Shown here in pieces: positions 9,901 to 18,539 of a DNA stretch of 64,000 nucleotides. Position numbers and translations under genes: made by a program. The DNA is taken from positions 70,125,717 through 70,189,716 of the forward strand of contig JASEVX010000008.1 of the NCBI GenBank assembly GCA_031761405.1. Direction: 5' to 3'. Under the pieces are notes generated by a model. The model had not been told where the DNA came from and ran no database searches. It was given only the letters and a program-made list of their open reading frames with translations. Source of the DNA: Serripes groenlandicus (lineage: Eukaryota > Mollusca > Bivalvia > Cardiida > Cardiidae). The number at the start of each line of letters is the position of its first letter. Position 1 is the first letter of the stretch.

Positions 9901-10972
9901 CATGGAAGGACAAAAAGTGCAAGAGATTGTACTTAGAAAGAAGGACCAAGTTATTATAATGACTGACACAGCAACTGTGAAAATAGACCAGGACAGCATT
10001 AAGGTTGACCCACAACTCCTGTTTCAGAGACTCATTACAGCTGCACAAGGATCAGTACCAGTTGAGGACCTAAAGGACTTCTTTGGGCATGAGTTGTGCA
10101 CGTTTCCACCTTCATTATTTGAATCAGATCACCTTATGAGGACAGCAAATAAAGCGACATTGGCAAATGAAATGATTAGATGTGCAAAGCTCAACAATGA
10201 AGAATTAGAAAGGAGAATTCATTTCGACAACCAGTCTGAAAATTTCAAGTATGTCATTGATGGTGGATCATTGTTGCATAAACTGTCATGGCCGCGAGGA
10301 AACACATATAATCAAATATGTGGCATGTACGTGAAATACCTAGTTGAAAACTATAATAAACCCATTGTAGTGTTTGATGGATACGATGGGGGACCAAGTA
10401 CAAAAGATAATGTTCATATCAGAAGGACAGGTGGCAGAATGGGTGCAGAAGTGTTAGTAAGAGGAGATCTACTGATGAATACCAAAAAGCAGCAGTTTCT
10501 CTTAAACCAGCAAAACAAACAGAAATTCATTTACCTGATGGATGATCACCTTCATGCTTCTGGGATAGAAACACTTCATGCACCAGCAGATGCAGATTTT
10601 CTTATTGTAAATACTGCTGTTAGAATGGCCAGTGAATACAACACCATTGTAATAGGAGAGGACACTGATCTACTAGTTCTTCTATGTTACCATGCAGACA
10701 GTGTCAACAACCAACTGTTTCTTCAAGGTCGCAATGGGAAATTTGTAAACATTCCAGCAGTTCAGGACAGTCTGGGAAAAGAGATTTGTTCAAACCTTCT
10801 TTTCATTCATGCAGTACTCGGATGTGATACTGTGTCCAAGCCAAGTGGATTAGGAAAACCTTCAGCTACAAAAATGTTTAAACAGAACGAACTGTTCCGC
10901 AAATGCGCTATAGTATTTAACGCCATGCCTGATAATGTATCGAATTTGGATGTCATCAAAGCTGGTGAATAA
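6953..10972 (+). CDS. giant Zn-finger / DDE-like / PIN-FEN-like protein, main part (1339 aa to TAA)
   Basis: Not a named gene to me; similar uncharacterised proteins occur in invertebrates. Residues 6-52 and 92-161 are two Cys/His modules (C6-x2-C9..H49-x2-C52; C92-x2-C95..H158-x2-C161), likely zinc-binding. A helical stretch follows. Conserved-looking acidic motifs come next: DNVDHN (D427, D430), TFDQPLWWKA (D581) and GGLHIEMSFLG (E614). The 32-residue D581-E614 gap resembles a DDE/RNase H-fold core, which is my inference. Residues about 1100-1310 resemble a PIN/FEN-like nuclease: VIDGGSLL (D1103), FDGYDGG (D1142), ADADFLIV (D1213, D1215), IGEDTDLLVLL (D1237, D1239), then GCDTVSKPSGLGKPSA like the FEN helix-turn turn. 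The ATG sits just after a splice-acceptor-like TTTCAG. Codon use is uniform with no introns. The frame ends at TAA 10970-10972 but continues unchanged in the same frame beyond it. Confidence 0.8.
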   Translation: MEKLVCVFCKEGIGDEESAVVGAKGCASINNISQERGEELNVQEGHAAHKRCRKNYLLNRQPNNSKKRKSTESDTSSKVLRSCRQFNYKTDCFFCTKTIPTYHLAGKKTPEKSHQVKTKIFQETVKSKCSERMDTWANEILARIEYAQDLVATEAIYHQSCSVAFRSGRDIGDLSTQNIKRGRKLTYDREAAFLKVVVFLETSEIDQVTLQDLVQLMSEHLDENSEPFTSKHMKSRLIEHFGERLFVTDEKGKKCIVTLQRTASLLVQSLYKESKDSNPETQKQNIIETAAKLIKNDIKDMKQCNEIYPDVTDIESSEKCMAFIPTSLRIFLDKLISSKQCTLRIASVAHAIIQATRPKTIIAPLQLTLGVQLHLLFGSKMLIEMLNELGFCCSYNEVQKFEKSAAVSQTFDEPDLSGNEFIQFMADNVDHNVRTLDGRNTFHGMGMMATVTPGISHKRQVRRVAASLEDIAVVGRINIHFKGPVQNTDLTYPYLPVALMEDTAYNVDILWKMSWLLRPKTPLWNGTMQMIYDGNHPGKSSTIFLPMIDMDPTNETCIYSTLHYIAGLSKKFNTLPVVTFDQPLWWKAMLIVHAEDEGSYVKKTVLRLGGLHIEMSFLGAIGHLMTDTGLKEVLQTVFADTTVPHMLNGKELSRAIRGHMLTETALTALIVSMTFDIDIPRLGKEPESGQQTEDTELTSVTSDTENIEANAHSDEIHINTERKLLENAMEVLDKLMNKTVDLDEAVKFKEVTHVVNSLETAIHSLKLYRTAKLWIQYMDMLDILKQFIRAERIGDWKLHLHCISLMLPYFAACGRNAYTKSATLYLHNMYNLHITHPRIYHSFSKGFHVVRRTNRYWAGLSSDLAIEQILMRSVKTVGGMTRGRGMDEAQRSLWILSRPVCSEINNQMQGLIRPKDSNDKHKECSEARIKRDSRDVHIMIDYLLDRNPFSSEKELRSISSGVVASEKTNVDNAKQLGSEIVKNMEGQKVQEIVLRKKDQVIIMTDTATVKIDQDSIKVDPQLLFQRLITAAQGSVPVEDLKDFFGHELCTFPPSLFESDHLMRTANKATLANEMIRCAKLNNEELERRIHFDNQSENFKYVIDGGSLLHKLSWPRGNTYNQICGMYVKYLVENYNKPIVVFDGYDGGPSTKDNVHIRRTGGRMGAEVLVRGDLLMNTKKQQFLLNQQNKQKFIYLMDDHLHASGIETLHAPADADFLIVNTAVRMASEYNTIVIGEDTDLLVLLCYHADSVNNQLFLQGRNGKFVNIPAVQDSLGKEICSNLLFIHAVLGCDTVSKPSGLGKPSATKMFKQNELFRKCAIVFNAMPDNVSNLDVIKAGE

Positions 10973-11425
10973 GCAATGCTTTGTCTTTACCATGCTGATC
11001 CAAAAAAGATTACCTCTCTGAATGAACTTCGGATGAAACAGTTTTTGGACAAAACATCCAACACATCTGTTCCAATCAATCCAAAGTCATTACCGCCTAC
11101 TGAAGACGCATTCAAATACCACAGTCTACGAGTATACCACCAGATTTTGACATGGAAAGGCATTCCAGCTGATCCCCTGGACTTTGGGTGGGAAAAGAAA
11201 GGATCGTTCTTGTACCCTATTACAACAAGACACCCAGCTGCACCAGACAACGTTTTGAAGGTAGTTAGGTGTTCATGCAAGACTGGCTGTAAAACAATGA
11301 CATGCAGTTGCAGAAAACTATCTTTGCCTTGTTCTATTGTGTGTAAAAACTGTAGTGCAGATATGTGTGTTAATCTACCACTAAACACGTTATTGGAAAT
11401 CTATGACGATGAGGATGATGCCTGA
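10973..11425 (+). pseudogene. same-frame continuation: C-terminal CXC-like cysteine-rich domain
   Basis: After the TAA at 10970-10972 the identical frame stays open for 150 codons to TGA at 11423-11425, with an ATG at 10976. Residues counted from that ATG show C99-x-C101-x3-C105-x4-C110-x-C112-x6-C119-x3-C123-x2-C126-x4-C131. This is the spacing style of tesmin/TSO1-like CXC domains, which bind DNA through zinc clusters. A short acidic tail (DDEDDA) ends the protein. The frame, the codon style and the domain order argue that this is the natural C-terminus of the upstream protein, cut off by a recent single-base nonsense change. A separate protein, readthrough or a sequencing error are alternatives. 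I did not find a readthrough-type context after the stop (GCA follows). Confidence 0.7.
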
Positions 11426-11682
11426 TGTTCATATCATAATATAAATATGTGGAATATACCTTCCATCTCTAAAAATACACTTGCGTAAAATATGTAAAAG
11501 TTTAATATGCAATCTATATTATAGTTTGATGTAACCATGTTGATTGATGTTACCATGTTGATTGTATTTATTTCATTACATGTATTGCATAAAAGATATA
11601 AGTTGTGATTGATAAATTAATATTTTAATATAAATGTTTTGTACATTGTATGTTGTAAGTCATCGTTTGAAGAAGAGATAAA

Positions 11683-11688
11683 AATAAA
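11683..11688 (+). terminator. poly(A) signal AATAAA
   Basis: AATAAA lies about 260 bp after the TGA, in an AT-rich 3' flank, before the tandem array. It is the best placed signal for ending the long gene's transcript. Confidence 0.5.
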
Positions 11689-11820
11689 ATCTTAATGTGT
11701 GTGTGAAATACATTTTAATAACTATAAACAGTTGTATATTTTGTAAATTTACATAAGTCATAAGTGTTGCATATGTAGAAGATTATTCAAATTTATTCTC
11801 AAATATACATTAAACACAAT

Positions 11821-12625
11821 GTAAAATGAGATACCATACCAAAATTGAGAAAATTACCTTTATCGTGTATTGATTTATAGCGAAATTCCAGAAATTCCTT
11901 ATTAAATTATCGAAAAAACATGAAAATGCCGAAATATTTGGGTTTTACCATGGTATCTTTTACATCAAATATGTCTTTAAATGATAGAGAAATGTAAAAT
12001 GAGATACCATACCAAAATTGAGAAAATTACCCTTATCGTGTATTGATTTATAGCGAAATTCCAGAAATTCCTTATTAAATTATCGAAAAAACATGAAAAT
12101 GCCGAAATATTTGGGTTTTACCATGGTATCTTTTACATCAAATATGTCTTTAAATGATAGAGAAATGTAAAATGAGATACCATACCAAAATTGAGAAAAT
12201 TACCCTTATCGTGTATTGATTTATAGCGAAATTCCAGAAATTCCTTATTAAATTATCGAAAAAACATGAAAATGCCGAAATATTTGGGTTTTACCATGGT
12301 ATCTTTACATCCAATATGTCTTTAAATGATAGAGAAATGTAAAATGAGATACCATACCAAAATTGAGAAAATTACCCTTATCGTGTATTGATTTATAGCG
12401 AAATTCCAGAAATTCCTTATTAAATTATCGAAAAAACATGAAAATGCCGAAAAATTGGGTTTTACCATGGTATCTTTACATCCAATATGTCTTTAAATGA
12501 TAGAGAAATGTAAAATGAGATACCATACCAAAAATGAGAAAATTACCTTTATCGTGTATTGATTTATAGCGAAATTCCAGAAATTCCTTATTAAATTATC
12601 GAAAAAATGAGAAAATGCCCAAAAA
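11821..12625 (+). repeat. 173-bp tandem array inside the element
   Basis: Units start GTAAAATGAGATACCATACC at 11821, 11994, 12167, 12339 and 12510 (periods 173, 173, 172, 171). The last unit is incomplete. Units are almost identical, so the amplification is recent. Within each unit the start (ATGTAAAATGAGATACCATA) and a later block (TTTTACCATGGTATC..TTTTACAT) are imperfect inverted repeats, so each unit can fold. Confidence 0.93.
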
Positions 12626-12755
12626 TCATATTTCCACCACATGAATCAATGGGAACTTTTTATTTCCTATTAAGGTGATATATTTCCAATAAGAATTTGT
12701 ATGAACCGTTTGTGTCCTAATTTTTTCCCGGTCTAACAACAGATTGACCAGACTA
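12625..12755 (-). repeat. right terminal inverted repeat
   Basis: The reverse complement carries the same ordered blocks as 5461-5600 and ends AGATTGACCAGACTA at 12755, followed by TTA. Confidence 0.85.
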
Positions 12756-12758
12756 TTA

Positions 12759-13246
12759 ACCGCCCCTGGCTGTGCTGCATATGCAGTCTTTCAGAAGCAG
12801 ACGAAATGTTGGTCGATTACGAGTTGCGAAGGCACAAGACACAACGATCTGTACAGACCACATACTGAGGTATACTAACGAAATGGAAAGTTCAGAAGAC
12901 ACAACGATCAGTATAAATAATAAAATGAAGGTGCACATAACGAAACGGATTATGCACCTAACACCTTAATCAGTGTACATAACATAAATGAGTATTGCAT
13001 GATAGTGTAAAGACTACACATAATACAAACAAATATTGTATAATGAGGCAGCAAAGGCGTTCCATATTGAAAGCCCTGTCCGGATTCAGACATGTAAGTA
13101 AAAACATTTTTTGTTTCTCTAACAGTGCATAATACAAGTCCTCTGTTGCACATTTGTTGAATGTTAGAAAGAAATAAATATATATACTGCAGGAAAATCT
13201 TAATTACATTGTCAAAGTTGCATGAGCCTCAAGTTATCTGCATGAA
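12759..13246. other. no recognised feature
   Basis: Flank of the large element. Small open frames without motifs. A short hairpin (GGTGCACATAA / TTATGCACC) lies at about 12931-12959. Confidence 0.35.
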
Positions 13247-13630
13247 ATAAAGTGTTCAACCCTTTCCAACTTATAGACGATTTGTGACGCCTCTGCAGCA
13301 GACGACTTTTGAAAACATTGTGACAAAAGGAGAAATTGCTCAAAACGAGTACTGGTAATTTACACCATTTAAACAAACATTTTGGACACAGCTGCAGCAG
13401 ATGGCTTTTGAAAACAATGTGGCAAAAGGAGAGTATTAAAAATGAGCATTTCTCCTTTTGCGACATTGTTTTCAACTCTATTCATTAATAGAGCTGTTTC
13501 CAATGGTAACTCTTTTAAATGACTAATGATGTTCATTTTGTAAAAATTGAAGAAAGTGTGACAATTTAGGGTTGAAACTTGTTGATTTACATGGAAACAA
13601 AGAAGGAGTTTAATTATTAACCTCTGACCT
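13247..13630. repeat. remnants of TTAA-type hairpin MITE
   Basis: Degenerate copies of the CCCTTTCC..CTGCAGCAGACGACTTTTGA / GACAAAAGGAGAAATTGCTC module that occurs intact at 35909-39324. No complete ends remain. Confidence 0.6.
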
Positions 13631-13640
13631 GAATTACACA

Positions 13641-13905
13641 TATGAGCAGTCCCGCGAGAAAACCAACATGGCCTCTGCGTAATGTATCGACCCGGATCAG
13701 CCTAAGCATGCCGCACAGGCTTACCCGGATAAAAACTTTTAGCCTCCTGTGGATTTTCTGTTTCAGGAATCATTACTCTATACCTCAATTCCCCTGAGAC
13801 GGAATGAATCGGCCCGGATCAGTCAGCGCGGACTGCGGAGGCTAATCTGGGTCAATACATTACGCAGAGGCCATACTGTTGGTTTTATCGCGGGACGGCT
13901 CATAT
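13641..13905 (+). mobile_element. small TIR/foldback element, copy A
   Basis: The ends are inverted: TATGAGCAGTCCCGCGAGAA at the left against TCGCGGGACGGCTCATAT at the right, with CATGGCCTCTGCGTAATGTA / TACATTACGCAGAGGCC inside, so TIRs are about 60 bp. The centre contains CTGTTTCAGGAATCATTACT. It is non-coding. A second copy in the opposite orientation lies at 14300-14559. Confidence 0.8.
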
Positions 13906-13985
13906 TATTTTTGTTCCTTATCAGCTCGATTAGTGATCCACCCATAGATGATGTTGAGATTGATGAGTCTACACCAGTAATGTAA

Positions 13986-14165
13986 ATTATGCCCTATTTC
14001 AAATGTCATGGCCATCAGTCATTCAGAAGAACTTCACCAAGTTCGTTAATTCATCAACTCGTCAATGTGGTTAACAAATTGACAAACTAGGCCCTATTTT
14101 AAATTTCGTGGACAAAAGTCATTTAAAAGAGCTTCGTCAAGTTTGTCAATTTCGTTGTTATTTTG
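13986..14165. repeat. fragment of the dispersed GTCAATTCG repeat
   Basis: Carries the CATGGCCATCAGTCATTCAG, AAGTTCGT..CAACTCGTCAA and GTTGACAAATTGACAAACT-type blocks of the family, in reverse orientation to the 4960 copy. Confidence 0.6.
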
Positions 14166-14299
14166 AATTTCACTATAGGACCTTGTTTTTACACACCTGC
14201 AAAATAGAATATGTATTGCATTAATATATGTGATGCCCAAATACACTCGGAATATTCTCCATTCATTTTGTTTATAATATGTATAGCGTAAATCTATAA

Positions 14300-14559
14300 T
14301 ATGATCCGTCCCACGAGAAAACAAACAGTATGGCCTCTGCGTATTGTATCGACCCAGATCAGCCTGCACAGTCCGCGCAGACTGATCCGGGCCAACACAG
14401 TCCTCCTCAGGGGGATAGAGTAATGATTCCTGAAACAGAAAATCAACATGAGGCGAACAGTGTCTATCCGGGTAAGCCTGCGCGGCATGCTTAGGCTGAT
14501 CCGGGTCAATATTTTACGCAGAGTCCACAGTGTTGGTTTTCTCGCGGGACGGCTCATAT
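14300..14559 (-). mobile_element. small TIR/foldback element, copy B (inverted)
   Basis: Same termini as copy A, but the central block reads AGTAATGATTCCTGAAACAG, the reverse complement of copy A. Two inverted copies 400 bp apart could form a large hairpin. Confidence 0.8.
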
Positions 14560-14564
14560 GATGT

Positions 14565-14625
14565 GTTTTTTCGACGGATTCGAACCCACAAAATGTTACT
14601 GTTACCCCTCGACCACGAACACTTC
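14565..14625 (-). repeat. tRNA-like SINE head fragment
   Basis: On the minus strand a B-box-like GTGGGTTCGAATCC follows an A-box-like TGGTCGAGGGGTAACAG. It is too degenerate for a working tRNA gene. Confidence 0.45.
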
Positions 14626-14779
14626 ACATATTAGTGGTGTATTTCGTATCGTATATACAAGCTTACATGTGCATATGGTTTTTAAATTAATGTTAATGTT
14701 AATAAAAACGATACAATCCCTGCTTTGAACTCCTTTATTAATCATTTGAAAGCAAGATAAAGGTAGAACAAGAAATCGC

Positions 14780-15003
14780 TTTATTCAAAGACCAATCAAA
14801 ACTTCACAACATAAAGTGGATAACATTTACAAACCTTTAATAAAAACAGCACATTTTTCATACCAATTGAATCACAGTCCGATCCTTAATAACTCGCATA
14901 CTTTTTCTCTGATTCTACTTTTCATCTTTCTTCTTCTCCGCTTCATCATTATCATTATCTCCTCCTTCTAATTCTTCTTTGTTGCATAGAAAACATAGCA
15001 AGA
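14780..15003 (-). other. candidate terminal exon with acidic C-terminus and poly(A) signal
   Basis: On the minus strand, acceptor GCATTTCAG ends at about 15004. The following frame reads CNKEELEGGDNDNDEAEKKK and ends DEK-TAG at 14915-14917. AATAAA lies on the same strand at 14785-14780. A perfect donor GTAAGT ends the upstream frame at about 15101, and splicing the ~98-bp intron preserves reading frame. It may be a real 3' exon or a coincidence in AT-rich DNA. Confidence 0.4.
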
Positions 15004-15101
15004 ATACTGAAATGCGAAATGCATGGTACATAACGTTTTCGAAATAGAAGACATATATTCGAAAGTTTTAATTTTTGTTTGTATTGTAACATGTACTTAC
15101 G

Positions 15102-15640
15102 TATATCTTGTGTGAAATAAATAATAATAATAAAAAAAGGTTTGTCGAAATGCATGGCTACATATTGACCCTTTACCATCGCTTCGACCAGTCATTTTTC
15201 AAGTTCGCGTATGAACAACTTAACCCTGTTTGTGAAGTCCACCTTAACAAAACAATAAGACGTTTTAAGCAGCATCTTTTTGCCTTCATATAGGATTTGA
15301 TCACGATCTTTAAATCTAGTGAATTTTACCACATTTGTACACTTTCCATCGTCGTTCGATTTAACCCTGAGTGCTAGTTCAATGTCTATCTTTTCAAGAC
15401 TCGGCAAATTCAAGTTGTTTTTGATACAGCGTCTAACGTTTTCCTCCGTTTCGCTCCAAGACTCGTTTAGACAACCACGAATACCCCCCGATTCGCAGGT
15501 TATTACGTCTTGAATGCCCCTCTAAAAATGCGATATTAGAGCTGAGGTTGTCGATTTTATACTTCAACTCCTCATTATCTTTCCTAATAGCCTCAATTTT
15601 TAATAAGAATGCCAAATCATGCTGAAATAAGTTCGATATT
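15102..15640 (-). pseudogene. LINE ORF1-like protein fragment (coiled coil plus RNA-binding-like part)
   Basis: Minus-strand frames read KIEAIRKDNEELKYKIDNLS, a coiled-coil heptad pattern, then LEGHSRRNNLRIGG, the signature of LINE ORF1p/L1-transposable-element proteins. A frame change then occurs in a run of six C (15485-15490). The next frame continues with ESWSETEENVRRCIKNNLNL, FKDRDQIL and DFTNRVKLFIRELEK, an in-frame TGA at 15192-15194, then LVEAMVKGQYVAMHFDK. The order matches ORF1p domains that bind RNA and chaperone LINE retrotransposition. The homopolymer frameshift could be an assembly error; the TGA is a second lesion. No reverse transcriptase follows. Confidence 0.65.
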
Positions 15641-16342
15641 GACTTGACAAAGATGTATCAATTAATATTAACATTTTATTTATTGATTGTTATTTTTTAA
15701 TAGTATTTCGTTCATATGAAAGTCGCCATTTCGCCACGCCATGTGTTTCATTGTCGTCCCGCACCAGTCCTACACATACAAAAAATTATTTGCCTTACTA
15801 CAAAGACATTAAGGAATCCGCCTTCTCCTTTCATCTAATTTAGATTTTATAAGCATGTTCTTCTTTTGTTAAAACAATAGAATATTGAGAGTAGCTTAAA
15901 TGGCACCATCTGAAGAAAAATGCAACATCTATCAAAAGGAAAGAGTAATTGAAAGCATGTAGAAAATATTGTGGAAAAGGGGAGAACTGATATTATGTGA
16001 GCACTTTCTCCTTTTCTCTTGCTTGTTTTTAAAAGTCATTTGCTGCAAAGGCATTTAAAGTCATTTACATTAGAAGAAGGGTTAAATGATTCAGAGAGAC
16101 ATAAATATAAATTTTGAACTGTAACTTAAAGGAATATTTTAGAGCCATATTCTTAAACAAATGTGAAATATCTTAAGTAGGGGTTTTCATGCAAGGTTGA
16201 AAACAAATAACAATAGGAGAAGATACCATTATGTATGAAATATTCTTAATTACTCTGTACTGCATATTACTACAATCTATATATCTACATTGTTTCTGAC
16301 AATGACATTTGAACAAGTAAATAACTTTGTCAGACCATGTTG
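15641..16342. other. mostly unrecognised; MITE debris at ~15935-16090
   Basis: AT-rich. The 15935-16090 part has the AAAATATTGTGGAAAAGG / CCTTTTCTC dyad of the TTAA-type MITE family in decayed form. Nothing else is recognised. Confidence 0.4.
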
Positions 16343-17045
16343 CTTAACCCTTTCCCACATACAGAAGCTTCTTGCCGCGTCTGCATTATTGTGGTACAAG
16401 AAAAAAAGTGTTCATTATGAGCAATTTCTCCTTCAATCATTTGAATGTCGTTTAGTAGACTGATTGTGACATTTTCCTTTCTGTCCCTTGTCCATTTCTT
16501 CACAATGAAGACGGCCGGTGAAGGAAGATATTGCTTTATTGTGGCACAAAAACAAATCCTTTTCGGATAGTGTCCTTTATAATCCGGTCTTTCATGCAAG
16601 AGACATTATACACATCTTGACAAATATGTACCCGATGACTTGAAGATAGGACTTGAAAGGCAATTGCTCCTTAAGATATGTCGATACCGAAAAAAGCTAT
16701 TTGTTTCGGTGTAAGATCTCTATCTTGCAAACAATTGTTCTGTTTTGTAATGTTTTAACTCTTTCCCATATACAACAATTTTGAAGCAGAGGACTTTGAA
16801 ACGTTTATAATTGGGGATGTGTTTACCCTTTTCCCAACTGCAGGTAAATGTCGACACATCTGCAGAAGGTGACGTTTGAAATAATTACCACAATGTTATA
16901 CTTAATGATTAAACAGCCATTTATGGAGATTTTTGTCAATCAAAACAATGACATTAACTTTAACAGATGTTTTCCATAGTTTTGCCCAAAATATTTTCAG
17001 AGTCGTCTGCTGCAGACTTGTGGGAAATGGTTTATGCTTTATGAT
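16343..17045. repeat. cluster of decayed TTAA-type hairpin MITEs
   Basis: TTAACCCTTTCCCACATACA at about 16344 starts one copy. CTTTCCCATATACAAC (about 16760) and AGTCGTCTGCTGCAGACTTG (about 17000) are pieces of others. None has both ends. Confidence 0.55.
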
Positions 17046-17309
17046 AAGAGCTTCTGCCTTTTCAACATTCAATCTGGCGGAGATTGGAATTATACTGATA
17101 TTTTTATTTTCGTTTGAAATTTAACTTTCTTGCTAGACCTTGTTAAATTATGTTTCAAAAAGGAAGGTTTACGACTGTATAGTTATTGCAAATTACTAAA
17201 TTTAACTGTCATTGATGAAATGTAAAAGAAATAGTCATGAGTTTATAATATTCTCGATTATCATTTAAAGAACTAATCTGATCAATTATAAACAGCATTT
17301 AGTGAAAAC

Positions 17310-17510
17310 TGCCTCAGTTTCGGGAGGTCGCGGGTTCGATCATCTACCGGGTCATACTTAAGACTTAAAAATGGTAGTAATAGCTTTGCCTTCTTGCTTC
17401 CCCTTGTGCTCACGGTTGTGGAGTTAGCATTTCGATCGACTCACTGGTGTCAGGATAAATGGACCAGAAATACAAGCAAATTACCCAGGAAACCTAAGAC
17501 AAATTGATGG
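17310..17510 (+). repeat. tRNA-derived SINE fragment, second type
   Basis: B-box-like GTCGCGGGTTCGATCA near 17327 is followed by a SINE-like body (CCTTCTTGCTTCCCCTTGTG, TGGACCAGAAATACAAGC) ending near ACCCAGGAAACC. The A box side is lost. Confidence 0.5.
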
Positions 17511-17948
17511 AAGCAGGGTAAAGCATTTAATGAATACATTTTGCAATGTGTTTTACATGTATGGAAGTTTGCAAGTGATATTTATACGGCAAAGTATATT
17601 TTCATTTGTCCTTGTATGATAAGGAATTGAGAATATTATTATATAATAATAAGCGCTTAAGTAAAAGTTGACATTATAAACTTGTTAATTATTGTGAAAT
17701 ATGTGTAAATAAACAATACTCAATTAAAAACACACAGTTTGAACATCAAAACACTTTGATCTTGCTGTGTATTGTTTGACAAGCAGTCGTAGTAAGTTTC
17801 TAAAACTTTCTGCCAAAACTACACATTTGGATTAGATTGCAATTATGCGCAAATATATGTTTATTTTAAAATGTCGTAAGAACGCTTTAGTTGATTTTTC
17901 TAAAGTATCGCAAGGACCGTCTTACCAAAACTGCGGGATGATCTGATC

Positions 17949-17979
<31 letters not shown>

Positions 17980-17982
17980 TGT
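17511..17982. repeat. unrecognised AT-rich sequence with a (TG)n run at 17951-17977
   Basis: Only the GTGTGTGT dinucleotide run adjoining the SINE is distinct. No coding signal. Confidence 0.6.
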
Positions 17983-18262
17983 AAACGCCGATTTCAACAA
18001 TATTTAAGTCATATCACGGCATCAAGTTCACCTACTCATGTGTTTCCTGGCTTTCTCACCAGTACTCCACTCCACACAACACTCTTGCCAAACAACTGGC
18101 TGATTTTCCACATAGACTGTAAACCCATTGGTGGATCGAAGACGAATGAAGCTTGTCACAGTGACTTTTGTCAAACATCGAAATGAATGTTCGCCGAGCT
18201 GGGGTTCGAACTCACAACCCGTGTCGCTACCGACTGATCTACCGGGGATTTGCTCGGGATGG
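17983..18262 (-). repeat. tRNA-derived SINE, minus strand
   Basis: Read on the minus strand: tRNA-like head with CCGGTAGATCAGTCGGTAGC (A box region) and GGGTTGTGAGTTCGAACCCC (B box), then CCACCAATGGG, CTATGTGGAAAA.CAGCCAGT and GAGTACTGGTGAGAAAG. It is the same family as 34976-35244 and 52526-52815, diverged. Confidence 0.82.
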
Positions 18263-18539
18263 TCTAAAAGCGAACTCACAGAAAATGAGGAAGAGGTTTA
18301 TGGACAATGTGTCATTTTCTACAATGTTTTCATTACAAGTCGTCAGAGAAATTGTTAAGTGAGATCATATGATATCAATACGACTGTTTGACGCAAAGTA
18401 TCAAAGAAGCCGCAATGTTTCGTTGCACATGAAGAAAATAGCAATCAAGAGGGCCATGATGGCCATAGATCGCTCACCTGAATTACGCAATGTGATTTTT
18501 AATACAAAACACATCAAGACAATCATTCTGACAAAGACT

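Larger units (their letters stand above)
5461..12755 (+). mobile_element. 7.3-kb TIR element encoding one giant multi-domain protein; possible new DNA transposon group
   Basis: The left end begins TAGTCTGGTCAATCT at 5461. The right end is its exact reverse complement at 12741-12755. A second perfect block, GGAAAAAATTAGGACACAAA, lies inside both ends. A third, around AATAAAAAGTTCCCA, and a fourth, around GTGGAAA, keep the same order, so the imperfect TIRs run about 130-140 bp. TTA precedes the left end (5458-5460) and follows the right end (12756-12758), consistent with a 3-bp target duplication; TA-flanked GTCTGG ends are an alternative. The interior holds about 1.35 kb of noncoding sequence, a single ~1490-codon reading frame with one stop, a poly(A) signal and a 173-bp tandem array. 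The TIRs are directly seen. That the gene mobilises the element is inference. The protein does not match a transposase superfamily I can name. Confidence 0.8.

Noticed and set aside
10970..10975. Programmed stop-codon readthrough or selenocysteine at the TAA
   Set aside because: UAA does not encode selenocysteine and the following GCA is not a known readthrough context; recent nonsense change or error is simpler. Kept only as an alternative.
5461..12755. Assigning the large element to PIF/Harbinger because of the TTA flank
   Set aside because: The protein shows none of the Harbinger transposase or Myb-like partner motifs; a 3-bp TWA flank alone is not enough.
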